Under the pieces are notes generated by a model. It saw only the letters and a list, made by a program, of their open reading frames with translations, did no database searches and was not told the origin of the DNA. This document shows, in pieces, positions 1-8,364 of a stretch of DNA of 34,835 bases. The stretch is from Actinomycetota bacterium (lineage in GTDB: Bacteria; Actinomycetota; Actinomycetes; Nanopelagicales; Nanopelagicaceae). Position numbers and translations under genes: made by a program. The stretch is taken from positions 1 to 34,835 of the forward strand of contig VGAA01000007.1 in the NCBI GenBank assembly GCA_016870895.1, read 5' to 3'. Positions within the stretch are counted from its first letter, which is position 1. Every line of letters starts with the position of its first letter.

Positions 1-723
1 GCAGCCGCCAAAGCAAACCCTGGAGTTAAGTTTGCAATTGTTGATGGCGGATCAGGTGGCGCTAACCTGAAAGGAATCACTTTTAAAACAGATGAAAATT
101 CATTTATTGCAGGCTACATGGCAGCAGCCATGAGCAAGACTGGCAAAGTCGGAACCTACGGCGGAATTCCAATTCCTCCAGTAACGATCTTTATGGAAGG
201 CTACGCAAATGGTGTAGCTCATTACAATCTAATTAAGAACAAGAATGTTCAGGTATTGGGTTGGAATACAGAGACTAAGACCGGAACTTTCCTAGGTGGT
301 TTTGATGACACAACTAAAGCTCTACAGACATCAATCTCATTAGAGCAACAGGGAGCAGATTTCATCTTCCCAGTTGCCGGTGGAATGCAAGCAACAACAG
401 CTGCAAATAGCCAAAAAACTAATAAATCAAGTGTCATTTGGGTAGATGCAAAAGTAATGAATACTGGCAAGCAATATGCAAATGTAACTCCAGTGTCAGT
501 TGTTAAGGGCCTAGCAGAAGGTGTACTGGCTACCGTAAAGGAAGCTTATGATGGCAAGTTCACAAGCAAAGAGTATGTTGGAACAATGGCTAACAAAGGT
601 GTATCTATTGCACTAACTCCAGCTTGGAACAACAAAATCCCAGCAAAACTTATAGCTGAAATTAATCAGCTATCAAAAGATGTTGCTGCTGGAAAAATTA
701 TTGCTCTAGATCCAGTTCAGTAA
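1..723 (+). CDS. BMP-family nucleoside-binding protein of an ABC transporter (5' partial)
   Basis: The frame is open from base 1, so the ORF-track start at 118 is an internal Met and the N-terminus with its lipoprotein signal lies outside the window. The visible 240 residues fit the C-terminal part of the BMP/Med family of substrate-binding lipoproteins (PF02608): a KFAIVDGG strand, a FIAGYMAA helix, GTYGGIPIPPV, and GADFIFPVAGG. Family members bind purine or pyrimidine nucleosides outside the membrane. The following ATPase and two permeases complete the transporter, and nucleoside-degrading genes come next, so nucleosides are the likely ligand. The gene ends 14 bases before a strong hairpin terminator, which should make it more abundant than the membrane parts. 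Confidence 0.9.
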   Translation, partial: AAAKANPGVKFAIVDGGSGGANLKGITFKTDENSFIAGYMAAAMSKTGKVGTYGGIPIPPVTIFMEGYANGVAHYNLIKNKNVQVLGWNTETKTGTFLGGFDDTTKALQTSISLEQQGADFIFPVAGGMQATTAANSQKTNKSSVIWVDAKVMNTGKQYANVTPVSVVKGLAEGVLATVKEAYDGKFTSKEYVGTMANKGVSIALTPAWNNKIPAKLIAEINQLSKDVAAGKIIALDPVQ

Positions 724-737
724 TAAGTTAACAAATT

Positions 738-773
738 ACTGGGTAGGTTAGAAATTAACCTACCCAGTTTTTA
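738..773 (+). terminator. Strong intrinsic terminator after the binding-protein gene
   Basis: A perfect 13-bp inverted repeat, ACTGGGTAGGTTA / TAACCTACCCAGT, is separated by a 5-base loop GAAAT and followed at once by a run of five T. It lies between the binding-protein stop and the ATPase start, with no obvious promoter after it. The expected effect is partial termination, so the transporter genes downstream are made at a lower level than the binding protein. It is the only convincing intrinsic terminator I found in the window. Confidence 0.9.
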
Positions 774-796
774 ATTTAAAAAAGGCCAGAGGAAAT

Positions 797-2290
797 ATGT
801 CGATTGAATTAAAAGGCATTACAAAGAAGTTTGGTGCCTTAGTTGCTAATGACTCTATCGACTTAAAAGTTGCACGTGGTGAAATCCATGCAATTCTTGG
901 TGAAAATGGTGCCGGCAAGTCAACGCTTATGAATATTGTTTATGGTTTGGTAAATGCTGACTCTGGAAAAGTATTAGTCGAAGATAAAGAAGTAATAATT
1001 AATGAGCCCGCAGATGCTCTTAAATATGGCATTGGGATGGTACATCAGCATTTTATGCTTATCCCAGTATTTACTGTTGCAGAAAATATTGCCTTAGGGC
1101 GCGAGCAATCTAAAGGTGGATTTTTATCACTAGATGAGATTAAGAAGAAGATTAAATTACTAGCAGAAGAATTCAAATTTGATATTGATCCTGATTCATT
1201 AATTGAAAATTTACCCGTTGGAGTTCAACAGCGCGTAGAGATTATTAAAGCTCTAATTTATGATGCAAAAGTTTTAATTTTAGATGAGCCAACAGCAGTG
1301 CTCACTCCACAAGAAACTGATGAGCTATTGAGCATAATGCGAACATTAAAAAGTAAGGGAACTTCCATAATATTTATTACCCATAAGCTGCGTGAAGTTC
1401 AAGACGTAGCCGACAAAATCACGATAATTAGACTCGGAAAAGTTGTTAATACCGTAGCTTCTAATACTTCTCAGGAGGAGCTAGCGAGCATGATGGTAGG
1501 TAGGCAGGTTGATCTAGCCCCAAACAAGACCGAGGTTAAGCCCGGCAAAATAATTTTAGATATAAATAATTTAAGTGTTTCAAATTCTCTTGGCAGAAAA
1601 ATTATTGACTCTCTTTCATTACAGGTAAGAGCAGGAGAAATACTGGCTATTGCAGGCGTACAAGGAAATGGCCAATCAGAATTAGCTCGAGCAATAGTAA
1701 ATTTAGAAGATCATGTATCAGGCTCAATCAAGTTAGACCAGAAGGAAATTTTAGGAATAACTGTGCAAGATTCTTTGCGAGCAGGTATCGCCTACATTCC
1801 CGAATCCAGAGAGTTAGATGGCTTAATTAGCAGTTTTAGTATTGTGGAGAATTTGATTTTAGATGTGCACGACATATCTCCGGCAGCTAAAAAGGGTCGG
1901 TTAAATCCAGATTACATAAATGATAATTCTGCTAAGTTGGTAAATGAGTTTGATATTAGAGCGCAGAGTATCTTTGATCCCGCTTCATCACTGTCAGGTG
2001 GTAATAAGCAAAAAGTTGTTCTAGCTCGAGAGTTATCTAGAGAGGTTAAGCTTGTTGTTGCATCTCAACCGACACGAGGACTAGATGTCGGTTCAATTGA
2101 GTTTGTTTATGAGAAGTTACTAGCCGAACGTAGTGCTAACCGAGCCATTCTTTTACTTAGTAGCGAGCTTGATGAAGTACTTGAATTAGCAGATCGTATA
2201 GCAGTTATATACAAGGGAGAAATTGTAGGTGAAGTAGGATCGGATGTTTCTAGAGAGAAACTGGGATTAATGATGGCTGGCATAAAGTAA
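797..2290 (+). CDS. Nucleoside ABC transporter, double ATPase subunit
   Basis: This 497-aa protein has two fused ABC cassettes, as in the YufO/NupO and RbsA-like ATPases. The N-terminal cassette has Walker A GENGAGKST (about residue 36), a signature-like LPVGVQQRVEI and Walker B LILDEPTAVLTP. The C-terminal cassette has a degenerate Walker A (GVQGNGQSEL), an intact signature LSGGNKQKVVLAREL and a weak Walker B (VVASQPTRGLD). This asymmetry is normal for the family, so only one site is likely fully active. A GAGGA Shine-Dalgarno lies just before the ATG. The stop overlaps the next start as TAATG. It powers import through the two permeases that follow. Confidence 0.95.
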   Translation: MSIELKGITKKFGALVANDSIDLKVARGEIHAILGENGAGKSTLMNIVYGLVNADSGKVLVEDKEVIINEPADALKYGIGMVHQHFMLIPVFTVAENIALGREQSKGGFLSLDEIKKKIKLLAEEFKFDIDPDSLIENLPVGVQQRVEIIKALIYDAKVLILDEPTAVLTPQETDELLSIMRTLKSKGTSIIFITHKLREVQDVADKITIIRLGKVVNTVASNTSQEELASMMVGRQVDLAPNKTEVKPGKIILDINNLSVSNSLGRKIIDSLSLQVRAGEILAIAGVQGNGQSELARAIVNLEDHVSGSIKLDQKEILGITVQDSLRAGIAYIPESRELDGLISSFSIVENLILDVHDISPAAKKGRLNPDYINDNSAKLVNEFDIRAQSIFDPASSLSGGNKQKVVLARELSREVKLVVASQPTRGLDVGSIEFVYEKLLAERSANRAILLLSSELDEVLELADRIAVIYKGEIVGEVGSDVSREKLGLMMAGIK

Positions 2291-3462
2291 TGAAACAATT
2301 TTTATTTAGTCTTCGAAGAGTGACATTACTACCAGCACTATCATTTATTTTTGCATTTTTTATAGGTGGCATAATAATTGTTATTTCTGATCCAATTATT
2401 ATGGCTCAACTTAATTCTCCTGGAAAATTTTTAACATCCGCCGGAGCTAGAATTGGTAATTCCTACTTAGCGATTTTTCAAGGATCTATTTATGATGTTA
2501 ACTTAGCAAGAGAATCTGGAGTGATCCGAGGTTTTTATCCATTATCCGAAACTATTGTCACCTCAATCCCATTAATTTTTGCAGGATTAGCTGTTGCGCT
2601 AGCATTTCGAGCAGGATTATTTAATATTGGAGCACAGGGTCAATTTATATTTGGAGCCATTGGAGCTTCATATGTCGGATTTAATTTTGAAATGTCACCA
2701 TTAATTCATGTTCCACTCGTTTTATTAGCTGGAATAATATGTGGTGGAATTTTTGGTGGCATCGTAGGTTTACTGAAAGCAAAAACTGGTGCTCACGAAG
2801 TAATCGTTACAATCATGCTTAACTATGTAGCGGCCTTATTTATTCTTTGGCTACTTAAAACTTCAGTGTTTTTACGGCCAGAGCGGTTTGATCCTATTGC
2901 CCCAGATGTCAATCCAAGTGCACGCTTACCAAAATTACTTGGCGCAGATTTGCGTTTACACTTAGGAATATTTATAGCGTTAGTAGTGACTTATTTTGTG
3001 TGGTGGCTACTAAATCGGAGCACACTTGGATTTAAATTCCGTGCAGTTGGTGCTAATGCAAGTGCTGCAAAGACAGCGGGAATTTCAGTGCCATTAGTCA
3101 CAACCATATCTATGTTTATTTGTGGAGGTTTAGCTGGGCTTGGTGGTGCAGTACATTTAATTGGAACTGAGTATGCCTTAACTGCCGGAGTTGCAGGCAG
3201 TATTGGTTTTGATGCAATAACTGTGGCACTTCTGGGGCAGGCAGCACCAATTGGAACTTTATTTGGAGCTCTTTTGTTTGGTGCATTACAAACAGGAGGT
3301 CGAACATTACTTTCAAATACGGGAACCCCTTCCGAAATTATTCAAGTAATTCAAGCTTTAATTGTCTTATTCATCGCTGCACCTGCATTATTGAAGATGG
3401 TGTTTAGATTAAAGAAGAGCGTAGAGTCTAAATCAATGGCAGCAAAAGGTTGGAACGGCTAA
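2290..3462 (+). CDS. Nucleoside ABC transporter permease 1
   Basis: A 390-aa multi-spanning membrane protein of the BPD_transp_2 type (YufP/NupP-like). The N-terminus has one hydrophobic helix (ALSFIFAFFIGGIIIVI), and a bundle of helices begins near residue 90 (SIPLIFAGLAVALAFRAGLFNIGAQGQ). FRAGLFNIGAQGQ is the usual conserved stretch of this family. The cytoplasmic EAA-like loop lies around LGFKFRAVGANASAAKTAGI. The start overlaps the ATPase stop by one base (TAATG), which implies translational coupling. It pairs with the next gene to form the membrane channel. Confidence 0.93.
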   Translation: MKQFLFSLRRVTLLPALSFIFAFFIGGIIIVISDPIIMAQLNSPGKFLTSAGARIGNSYLAIFQGSIYDVNLARESGVIRGFYPLSETIVTSIPLIFAGLAVALAFRAGLFNIGAQGQFIFGAIGASYVGFNFEMSPLIHVPLVLLAGIICGGIFGGIVGLLKAKTGAHEVIVTIMLNYVAALFILWLLKTSVFLRPERFDPIAPDVNPSARLPKLLGADLRLHLGIFIALVVTYFVWWLLNRSTLGFKFRAVGANASAAKTAGISVPLVTTISMFICGGLAGLGGAVHLIGTEYALTAGVAGSIGFDAITVALLGQAAPIGTLFGALLFGALQTGGRTLLSNTGTPSEIIQVIQALIVLFIAAPALLKMVFRLKKSVESKSMAAKGWNG

Positions 3463-4718
3463 TGTCACAATTGAATGCATTACAGAAGCGAAGACAAAGT
3501 GGTGTCGTAACTATGGCGATACTGCTAGTTATATTTACCTTCATTTTTTATGTAACTTCATCCAGGGTAGAGCCAGTTATATACAGTTTCTATTTAGGTG
3601 ATGAATGGAAGTTAATTAGCGAATGGGAAATTGGCTCTAAATCTGGGGTTATGATTTTTCTTATATTTGCCTTAATCGGTGTGACCATTTCCTTTATCCA
3701 ATTTAAAAATAATAAGAAAATAACTTTAGGAAGTTTGATGTTTGGTTTTGGTTCCATAATGGCATTTTTGAGCTGGGCAGCTGCTGGAAAATTTATACCA
3801 CTAACAGGGTTACTTCAGGCAGCAGTTTTATTAGCCGTTCCACTTATCTTTGGCTCAATGGCTGGGCTACTTTGTGAGAAATCTGGTGTCATAAATATTG
3901 CTATTGAAGGTCAATTGCTCTTCTCTGCATTTGTTTCAGCAGTAGTTGCTAGCCTTTCCCAAAATTTGATTTTGGGATTAATCTCTGCACCAATTGCAGG
4001 TGCACTAGTATCTTGGATTCTGGCTTACTTCTCTATTAAATTCCAAGTAGACCAGGTAATTTTAGGATTTGTTATTAATGTATTAGTCCTAGGATTAACA
4101 AACTTTTTTTACACCGTATTGCTTGTGCCTTATGAAAGTACTTGGAATGCTGCTGGAAGTTTCTCAGCAATTCCAATTCCAGTTTTATCAAAAATTCCCG
4201 TTATTGGTCCGATTTTGTTTAACCAAACTATCATTGTCTATTTAATGTATCTGATAGTTACAGTCATTCAAATAGCTCTTTTCAAATCAAAATGGGGCCT
4301 AAGAACTCGCGCTGTTGGTGAACTACCAATTGCGGCCGATAGCGTAGGAATCGATGTTAATAAATTAAGGTTTCGAAATGTACTTATTGCAGGAGCAGTA
4401 GCGGGAGTCGGTGGTGCTGTTTTCACAATAGGTGCAGTTGGAGTTTTCTCACAATCCATGACTGCAGGCGCAGGCTTTATTGCACTTGCATGTTTAATAT
4501 TTGGAAAGTGGAGTCCTAAGGGAGCCTTTATAGCAGCATTGTTCTTTGGCTTTACCAATAGCTTACAAAGTAATTTATCAATTGCTGGAGTGCCAATTCC
4601 ATCAGAATTTATGTTGATGATTCCATATATTGCGACAATAATTGCAGTCTCAGGACTAATAGGGCGGGTTCGTGCGCCAGCAGCTGATGGAATCCCATAT
4701 CTCCGCGGTACAAAATAA
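3462..4718 (+). CDS. Nucleoside ABC transporter permease 2
   Basis: A multi-spanning permease (YufQ/NupQ-like) with the family motif LLCEKSGVINIAIEGQLL and a coupling-helix region WGLRTRAVGELPIAADSVGID. The ORF track starts at 3450, but the ATG at 3462 forms the same TAATG stop-start overlap seen for the preceding pair, so I prefer 3462 (MSQLNAL), giving 418 aa. About ten hydrophobic segments are visible. It forms a heterodimer with permease 1. The stop codon TAA is part of the left arm of an inverted repeat that reaches into the cdd start. Confidence 0.93.
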   Translation: MSQLNALQKRRQSGVVTMAILLVIFTFIFYVTSSRVEPVIYSFYLGDEWKLISEWEIGSKSGVMIFLIFALIGVTISFIQFKNNKKITLGSLMFGFGSIMAFLSWAAAGKFIPLTGLLQAAVLLAVPLIFGSMAGLLCEKSGVINIAIEGQLLFSAFVSAVVASLSQNLILGLISAPIAGALVSWILAYFSIKFQVDQVILGFVINVLVLGLTNFFYTVLLVPYESTWNAAGSFSAIPIPVLSKIPVIGPILFNQTIIVYLMYLIVTVIQIALFKSKWGLRTRAVGELPIAADSVGIDVNKLRFRNVLIAGAVAGVGGAVFTIGAVGVFSQSMTAGAGFIALACLIFGKWSPKGAFIAALFFGFTNSLQSNLSIAGVPIPSEFMLMIPYIATIIAVSGLIGRVRAPAADGIPYLRGTK

Positions 4719-4756
4719 TCAATATTCATAGGACAATTACCCCATGAATATTGATT
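4717..4756 (+). promoter_or_regulatory. Perfect 13-bp hairpin enclosing the cdd start codon
   Basis: The left arm AATCAATATTCAT (4717-4729) is the exact reverse complement of ATGAATATTGATT (4744-4756). The 14-base loop is AGGACAATTACCCC. The right arm starts on the ATG of cdd, so in RNA the start codon and the next three codons would be paired, while the only Shine-Dalgarno-like AGGA sits at the loop edge. The left arm overlaps the permease stop codon. A role in controlling cdd-deoA-add translation is inference. The repeat could instead be a binding site for a dimeric DNA-binding protein. Confidence 0.7.
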
Positions 4757-5130
4757 GGGAAAAACTCCATAGCGCCGCTAAAGAGGTAATGAAAAATGCA
4801 TATGCACCATATTCTAATTTTAAAGTTGGGGTGGCTGCATTAGTTGATGATGGACGAATAGTCGTTGGTTGTAATAGCGAGAATGCAAGTTATGGTGTTG
4901 GTTTATGTGCAGAGTGCGGCTTAATTTCAAGTCTGACGGCATCAGGTGGTGGAAGATTAATTGCAACAGTTTGTGTTGATAAAAATGGAGAGTATTTATC
5001 TCCCTGTGGAAGGTGCAGACAACTTCTATTTGAGCACGGTGGCAATGAAATGTTATTTATGACTCCAGATGGTCCAAAAAAGTTCTCTACCTTACTTCCT
5101 TGGGCATTTGGCCCCGAGGATCTTAAATAG
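4744..5130 (+). CDS. cdd: Cytidine deaminase
   Basis: A 128-aa protein, the size of the small tetrameric cytidine deaminases. It converts cytidine and deoxycytidine to uridine and deoxyuridine. The zinc site is intact: CAEC (Cys ligand and proton-shuttle Glu, about residues 57-60) and PCGRC (two Cys ligands, about 87-91). The substrate-side motif NSENASYG and the N-terminal YAPYSNFKVG are also present. It follows the nucleoside permease by 25 bases, and its TAG stop abuts the deoA ATG, so it acts on imported nucleosides ahead of phosphorolysis. Its start codon lies in a perfect inverted repeat. Confidence 0.97.
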   Translation: MNIDWEKLHSAAKEVMKNAYAPYSNFKVGVAALVDDGRIVVGCNSENASYGVGLCAECGLISSLTASGGGRLIATVCVDKNGEYLSPCGRCRQLLFEHGGNEMLFMTPDGPKKFSTLLPWAFGPEDLK

Positions 5131-6426
5131 ATGAGTGCAAAATTTACGGCCGTAGAAATTATTTCAGCAAAAAGAGATAAGCAAGAATTAAGTGATGACC
5201 AAATTGATTGGACAATAGAGGCTTATACCAAAGGAATAATCGCTGATGAACAAATGTCAGCATTATTGATGGCAATTTTATTAAACGGCATGAACAACCG
5301 TGAAATTTTTAGATGGACTGATGCGATGATCGCAAGCGGTGAAAAGATGAATTGGTCAATGTTGGATAGACCAACAGTGGATAAGCACTCAACGGGTGGA
5401 GTTGGTGACAAAATCACTCTTCCGCTAGCACCTTTAGTCGCAGCTTGTGGAGCTGCGGTACCACAACTTTCAGGTCGGGGGCTTGGTCATACTGGTGGCA
5501 CACTTGATAAATTAGAATCAATTAAGGGTTGGAAAGCAAGTATTTCTAATCAGGAAATGTTAAAAGTAATACAAGAATGTGGTGCAGTAATTTGTGCCGC
5601 AGGAAGTGGCTTAGCTCCAGCTGATAAAAAACTTTATGCACTTCGTGATGTCACCGGTACTGTGCAAGCTATTCCACTTATTGCCTCATCGATTATGAGT
5701 AAAAAAATCGCTGAAGGTACCCAAGCTCTGATTTTGGATGTTAAAACTGGCTCAGGTGCCTTTATGAGCGAGCCAAAAGATGCAGGGCTGTTAGCTAGGA
5801 CAATGGTGGATTTAGGCAAACGTGCCGGAGTTGAAACCAGGGCTTTAGTTACAGCAATGGATGTACCGCTAGGGCTAACAGTGGGTAACTCGCTTGAAAT
5901 TCGAGAAACTATAGAGGTCCTTTCTGGAGGTGGGCCAAGTGATGTTGTTGAGTTAACTTTAATTTTGGCAAATGAGATGTTAGATGCTGCCAAAGTTAAG
6001 CCTAAAGTTGACCCAGCTACAGCTTTAAAAAATGGCGCAGCTATGGATGTATGGCGCAGAATGATTAAAGCGCAAGGTGGAGATCTAAGTGCTCCACTTC
6101 CTATAGCTAGAGAAAAATTTGAAGTTAAGGCTGCAACTTCTGGAAAACTTTTAACATTAGATGCTCTGAAAGTCGGAGTTAGTGCTTGGCGGCTGGGTGC
6201 TGGCAGACAAAAACAAGGAGATACACTTCAACTCGGTGCTGGAATTGAAATACATGCAAAGCCAGGGGATTTAGTTAAGGAAGGCCAAAGTATTTTGACT
6301 CTACATTCAGATGAAACCTCAAGGTTTGATCGAGCTAATGAGGTTTTATCTGAAGCGTTTACTATTGGTTTAAAAAATCAAAAGATTAATCGCCTACCAC
6401 TTATTATTGAAAGAATTGAGGGTTAA
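5131..6426 (+). CDS. deoA: Thymidine (pyrimidine-nucleoside) phosphorylase
   Basis: A 431-aa member of the thymidine/pyrimidine nucleoside phosphorylase family, which splits (deoxy)uridine or thymidine with phosphate to give base and (deoxy)ribose-1-phosphate. Phosphate-site KHSTGGVGDK is near residue 85. The family signature SGRGLGHTGGTLDKLES follows near residue 113, and LILDVKTGSGAFM near 200. The C-terminal domain ends with the usual biotinyl-like fold region. The ATG directly follows the cdd stop with no gap, and add follows with no gap, so the three genes form one operon. Sequence alone does not separate thymidine-only from broader pyrimidine specificity. Confidence 0.95.
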   Translation: MSAKFTAVEIISAKRDKQELSDDQIDWTIEAYTKGIIADEQMSALLMAILLNGMNNREIFRWTDAMIASGEKMNWSMLDRPTVDKHSTGGVGDKITLPLAPLVAACGAAVPQLSGRGLGHTGGTLDKLESIKGWKASISNQEMLKVIQECGAVICAAGSGLAPADKKLYALRDVTGTVQAIPLIASSIMSKKIAEGTQALILDVKTGSGAFMSEPKDAGLLARTMVDLGKRAGVETRALVTAMDVPLGLTVGNSLEIRETIEVLSGGGPSDVVELTLILANEMLDAAKVKPKVDPATALKNGAAMDVWRRMIKAQGGDLSAPLPIAREKFEVKAATSGKLLTLDALKVGVSAWRLGAGRQKQGDTLQLGAGIEIHAKPGDLVKEGQSILTLHSDETSRFDRANEVLSEAFTIGLKNQKINRLPLIIERIEG

Positions 6427-7521
6427 GTGTCACTTTTAAACACGCCATCACAGGATCAAATCAAGAGATTACCAAAGGCATTACTGCACGATCATTTAGA
6501 TGGCGGTTTAAGGCCACAAACTTTAATTGAAATTGCTGATCGTATTGGTTATAAAAAACTACCTACTAATGATCCAATTGAATTAGCAAAGTGGTTTGAA
6601 GATTCTTGTAACTCCGGTTCACTCGTTAGATATCTTGAAACCTTTGCGCACACAATTGCAGTTATGCAAACAAGAGAAGGAATTATTCAAGTTGCACGAG
6701 AATCTGTTATTGATTTAGCAAGAGATGGTGTTGTCTACGCTGAAGTTAGAGGAGCACCTGAGTTACTAACTGAACAAGGTTTAACTTCAGATCAAGTGGT
6801 TGAGGCTACGCTTGAGGGTTTCAAGCAAGGAATGTCTGAGGCACAAAGAGAAGGAAATACGATTAGAGTTGAATCTTTACTTTGTGGAATGCGTCAAAGT
6901 AATAGATCAATGGAAGCAGCTAAAGCCGTAGTCAAGTATCGAGGGCAGGGTGTTGTTGGATTTGATATAGCGGGGCCAGAAGATGGTTTTCCACCGATAA
7001 ATCAACTTCAAGAGTTTGAGTTCTTAAAAAAGGAAAATGCACATTTCACCATTCATGCTGGCGAAGCATTTGGATTACCCTCTATTTGGCAGGCAGTTCA
7101 GATTTGTGGTGCTGAAAGAATTGGCCATGGGGTAAGAATCGTGGAAGATATTGATTTCTCATCAAAAGAACCAAAATTAGGACTTCTATCTAGATATATT
7201 CGTGACCGAAGAATTGCACTTGAGCTGTGCCCAACCTCCAATCTTCAAACAGGTATCGCAAAAATTTACTCAGATCATCCAATTGGAAAGCTAGCTAAGT
7301 TAAAATTTCATGTTACGTTAAATACTGATAATCGATTAATGAGTAATACATCTATGAGCCATGAGATGCAAGAATGTGTAAAATCTTTTGGTTGGACTTT
7401 TGCAGATCTACAAGCAGTCACAGTTAATGCTTTAGAGAGCTCATTTATTGACCACGAAGATAAGCTTGAAATTATTGAGAAAACTGTAAAACCGGCATAC
7501 TCTAAAATATCTGCCGAGTAG
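6427..7521 (+). CDS. add: Adenosine deaminase
   Basis: A 364-aa adenosine deaminase (adenosine/deoxyadenosine to inosine/deoxyinosine). The GTG start follows the deoA TAA directly. Zinc and catalytic motifs are in order: HDHLDGG near residue 20, HAGEAFG near 210, the conserved GHGVRI near 235, ELCPTSN near 265 and NTDNRLMS near 295. The NTDNR form in place of NTDDP is typical of actinobacterial enzymes. Its inosine product suits the purine nucleoside phosphorylase encoded on the other strand, whose purine site looks 6-oxopurine specific. The stop abuts the stop of the convergent gene with no spacer. Confidence 0.96.
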   Translation: MSLLNTPSQDQIKRLPKALLHDHLDGGLRPQTLIEIADRIGYKKLPTNDPIELAKWFEDSCNSGSLVRYLETFAHTIAVMQTREGIIQVARESVIDLARDGVVYAEVRGAPELLTEQGLTSDQVVEATLEGFKQGMSEAQREGNTIRVESLLCGMRQSNRSMEAAKAVVKYRGQGVVGFDIAGPEDGFPPINQLQEFEFLKKENAHFTIHAGEAFGLPSIWQAVQICGAERIGHGVRIVEDIDFSSKEPKLGLLSRYIRDRRIALELCPTSNLQTGIAKIYSDHPIGKLAKLKFHVTLNTDNRLMSNTSMSHEMQECVKSFGWTFADLQAVTVNALESSFIDHEDKLEIIEKTVKPAYSKISAE

Positions 7522-8364
7522 CTATATTCCTATTGGATGCCAAACAGTTTTTTGCTCCATAAAGCTTAAAATTCTTTCAGGGTGGTTAATAGGCGTAAAT
7601 CTATGAATTCTCTTCAGATTTTCTGCGCCTAGTAATTTTAATTCCTCTTCTTGTTTTTTGGATAGCCCTGCAGCATCAATACCGTCAATCTCCATATGCG
7701 AGCCAACCCACGGTGACAGTTCTGATGTTTTTCCAGTCAAGATATTTACCACTCCGGCAGGTAAGTCACTCGTAGAAAGTACCTCTCCTAAAGTAATTGC
7801 TGGCAGGGGATAATTTTCGCTTGCAATTAAAATTGCAGTGTTACCACCGGCAATAATCGGAGCTAAAGTTCTAACTGCGCCAAGTAATGAAGGCTTATTT
7901 TCAGCAAATACTGCAATAACACCAAGTGATTCAGGAGTTGTAAAGTTATAAAAAGGGCCAGAGACCTGATTTAAAGACCCAGTCACTGATGAAAGTTTGT
8001 CACACCATCCTGAGTACCAAACCCAGGTATCGATTGCTTCTTCAACCTGAGCGGCGGCTGCTTTGCTACTTAAACCTTCAAGGGCGCATATTTCAGAAAC
8101 AAATTGTTCACTTCGACCCTGCATAATTTCAGCGATACGGTACAAAATCTGGCCTCTATTAAATGATGTGGCATTAGACCAGCCAAGATATGAATTTTTA
8201 GCCGCTACAACACTTTCTCTTAAATCTTTTCGAGAAGCCATTGCAGGATTTGCTAGGAATTTTTTATCAGCACCTTTTACTTCATAAACTCTGCCTGATT
8301 CACTTCGAGGGAATGCACCAGCTATAAATAACTTATATGTCTTATGCACATCTATCCGGCTCAT
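7522..8364 (-). CDS. Half-length aldehyde dehydrogenase-like protein without catalytic residues
   Basis: This 280-aa protein matches the N-terminal NAD-binding half of an aldehyde dehydrogenase: SFNRGQILYRIAEIMQ, ESLGVIAVFAENKPSLLGAVRTLAPIIAGGNTAIL and LPAGVVNILTG are clear. After about residue 215 the similarity ends, so the catalytic Glu (ELGG) and Cys (GQxC) are absent. It overlaps the full-length dehydrogenase upstream by four bases (ATGA), so the two are co-translated. This layout resembles the two-domain ALDH16 family, in which a catalytic ALDH is followed by a non-catalytic ALDH-like domain, here as two genes. The partner role is inference; the reading frame is intact, so it is not treated as a pseudogene. 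Confidence 0.8.
   Translation of the reverse strand: MSRIDVHKTYKLFIAGAFPRSESGRVYEVKGADKKFLANPAMASRKDLRESVVAAKNSYLGWSNATSFNRGQILYRIAEIMQGRSEQFVSEICALEGLSSKAAAAQVEEAIDTWVWYSGWCDKLSSVTGSLNQVSGPFYNFTTPESLGVIAVFAENKPSLLGAVRTLAPIIAGGNTAILIASENYPLPAITLGEVLSTSDLPAGVVNILTGKTSELSPWVGSHMEIDGIDAAGLSKKQEEELKLLGAENLKRIHRFTPINHPERILSFMEQKTVWHPIGI

Noticed and set aside
118-723. Met at 118 as a true start of the first gene
   Set aside because: The frame continues upstream to base 1 with family-like sequence (KFAIVDGG), so this is an internal Met of a gene cut by the window.
4268-4729. 153-aa antisense ORF over permease 2 that begins MNIDYF, similar to the Cdd start MNIDW
   Set aside because: The likeness is only the result of the inverted repeat at the cdd start. 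The rest has no domain and mirrors a clear permease frame.
7522-8364. Half-length ALDH as a frameshifted pseudogene
   Set aside because: The frame is clean, the C-terminal part is not the remainder of an ALDH in another frame, and the ATGA overlap with its neighbour is kept as in the rest of the operon.
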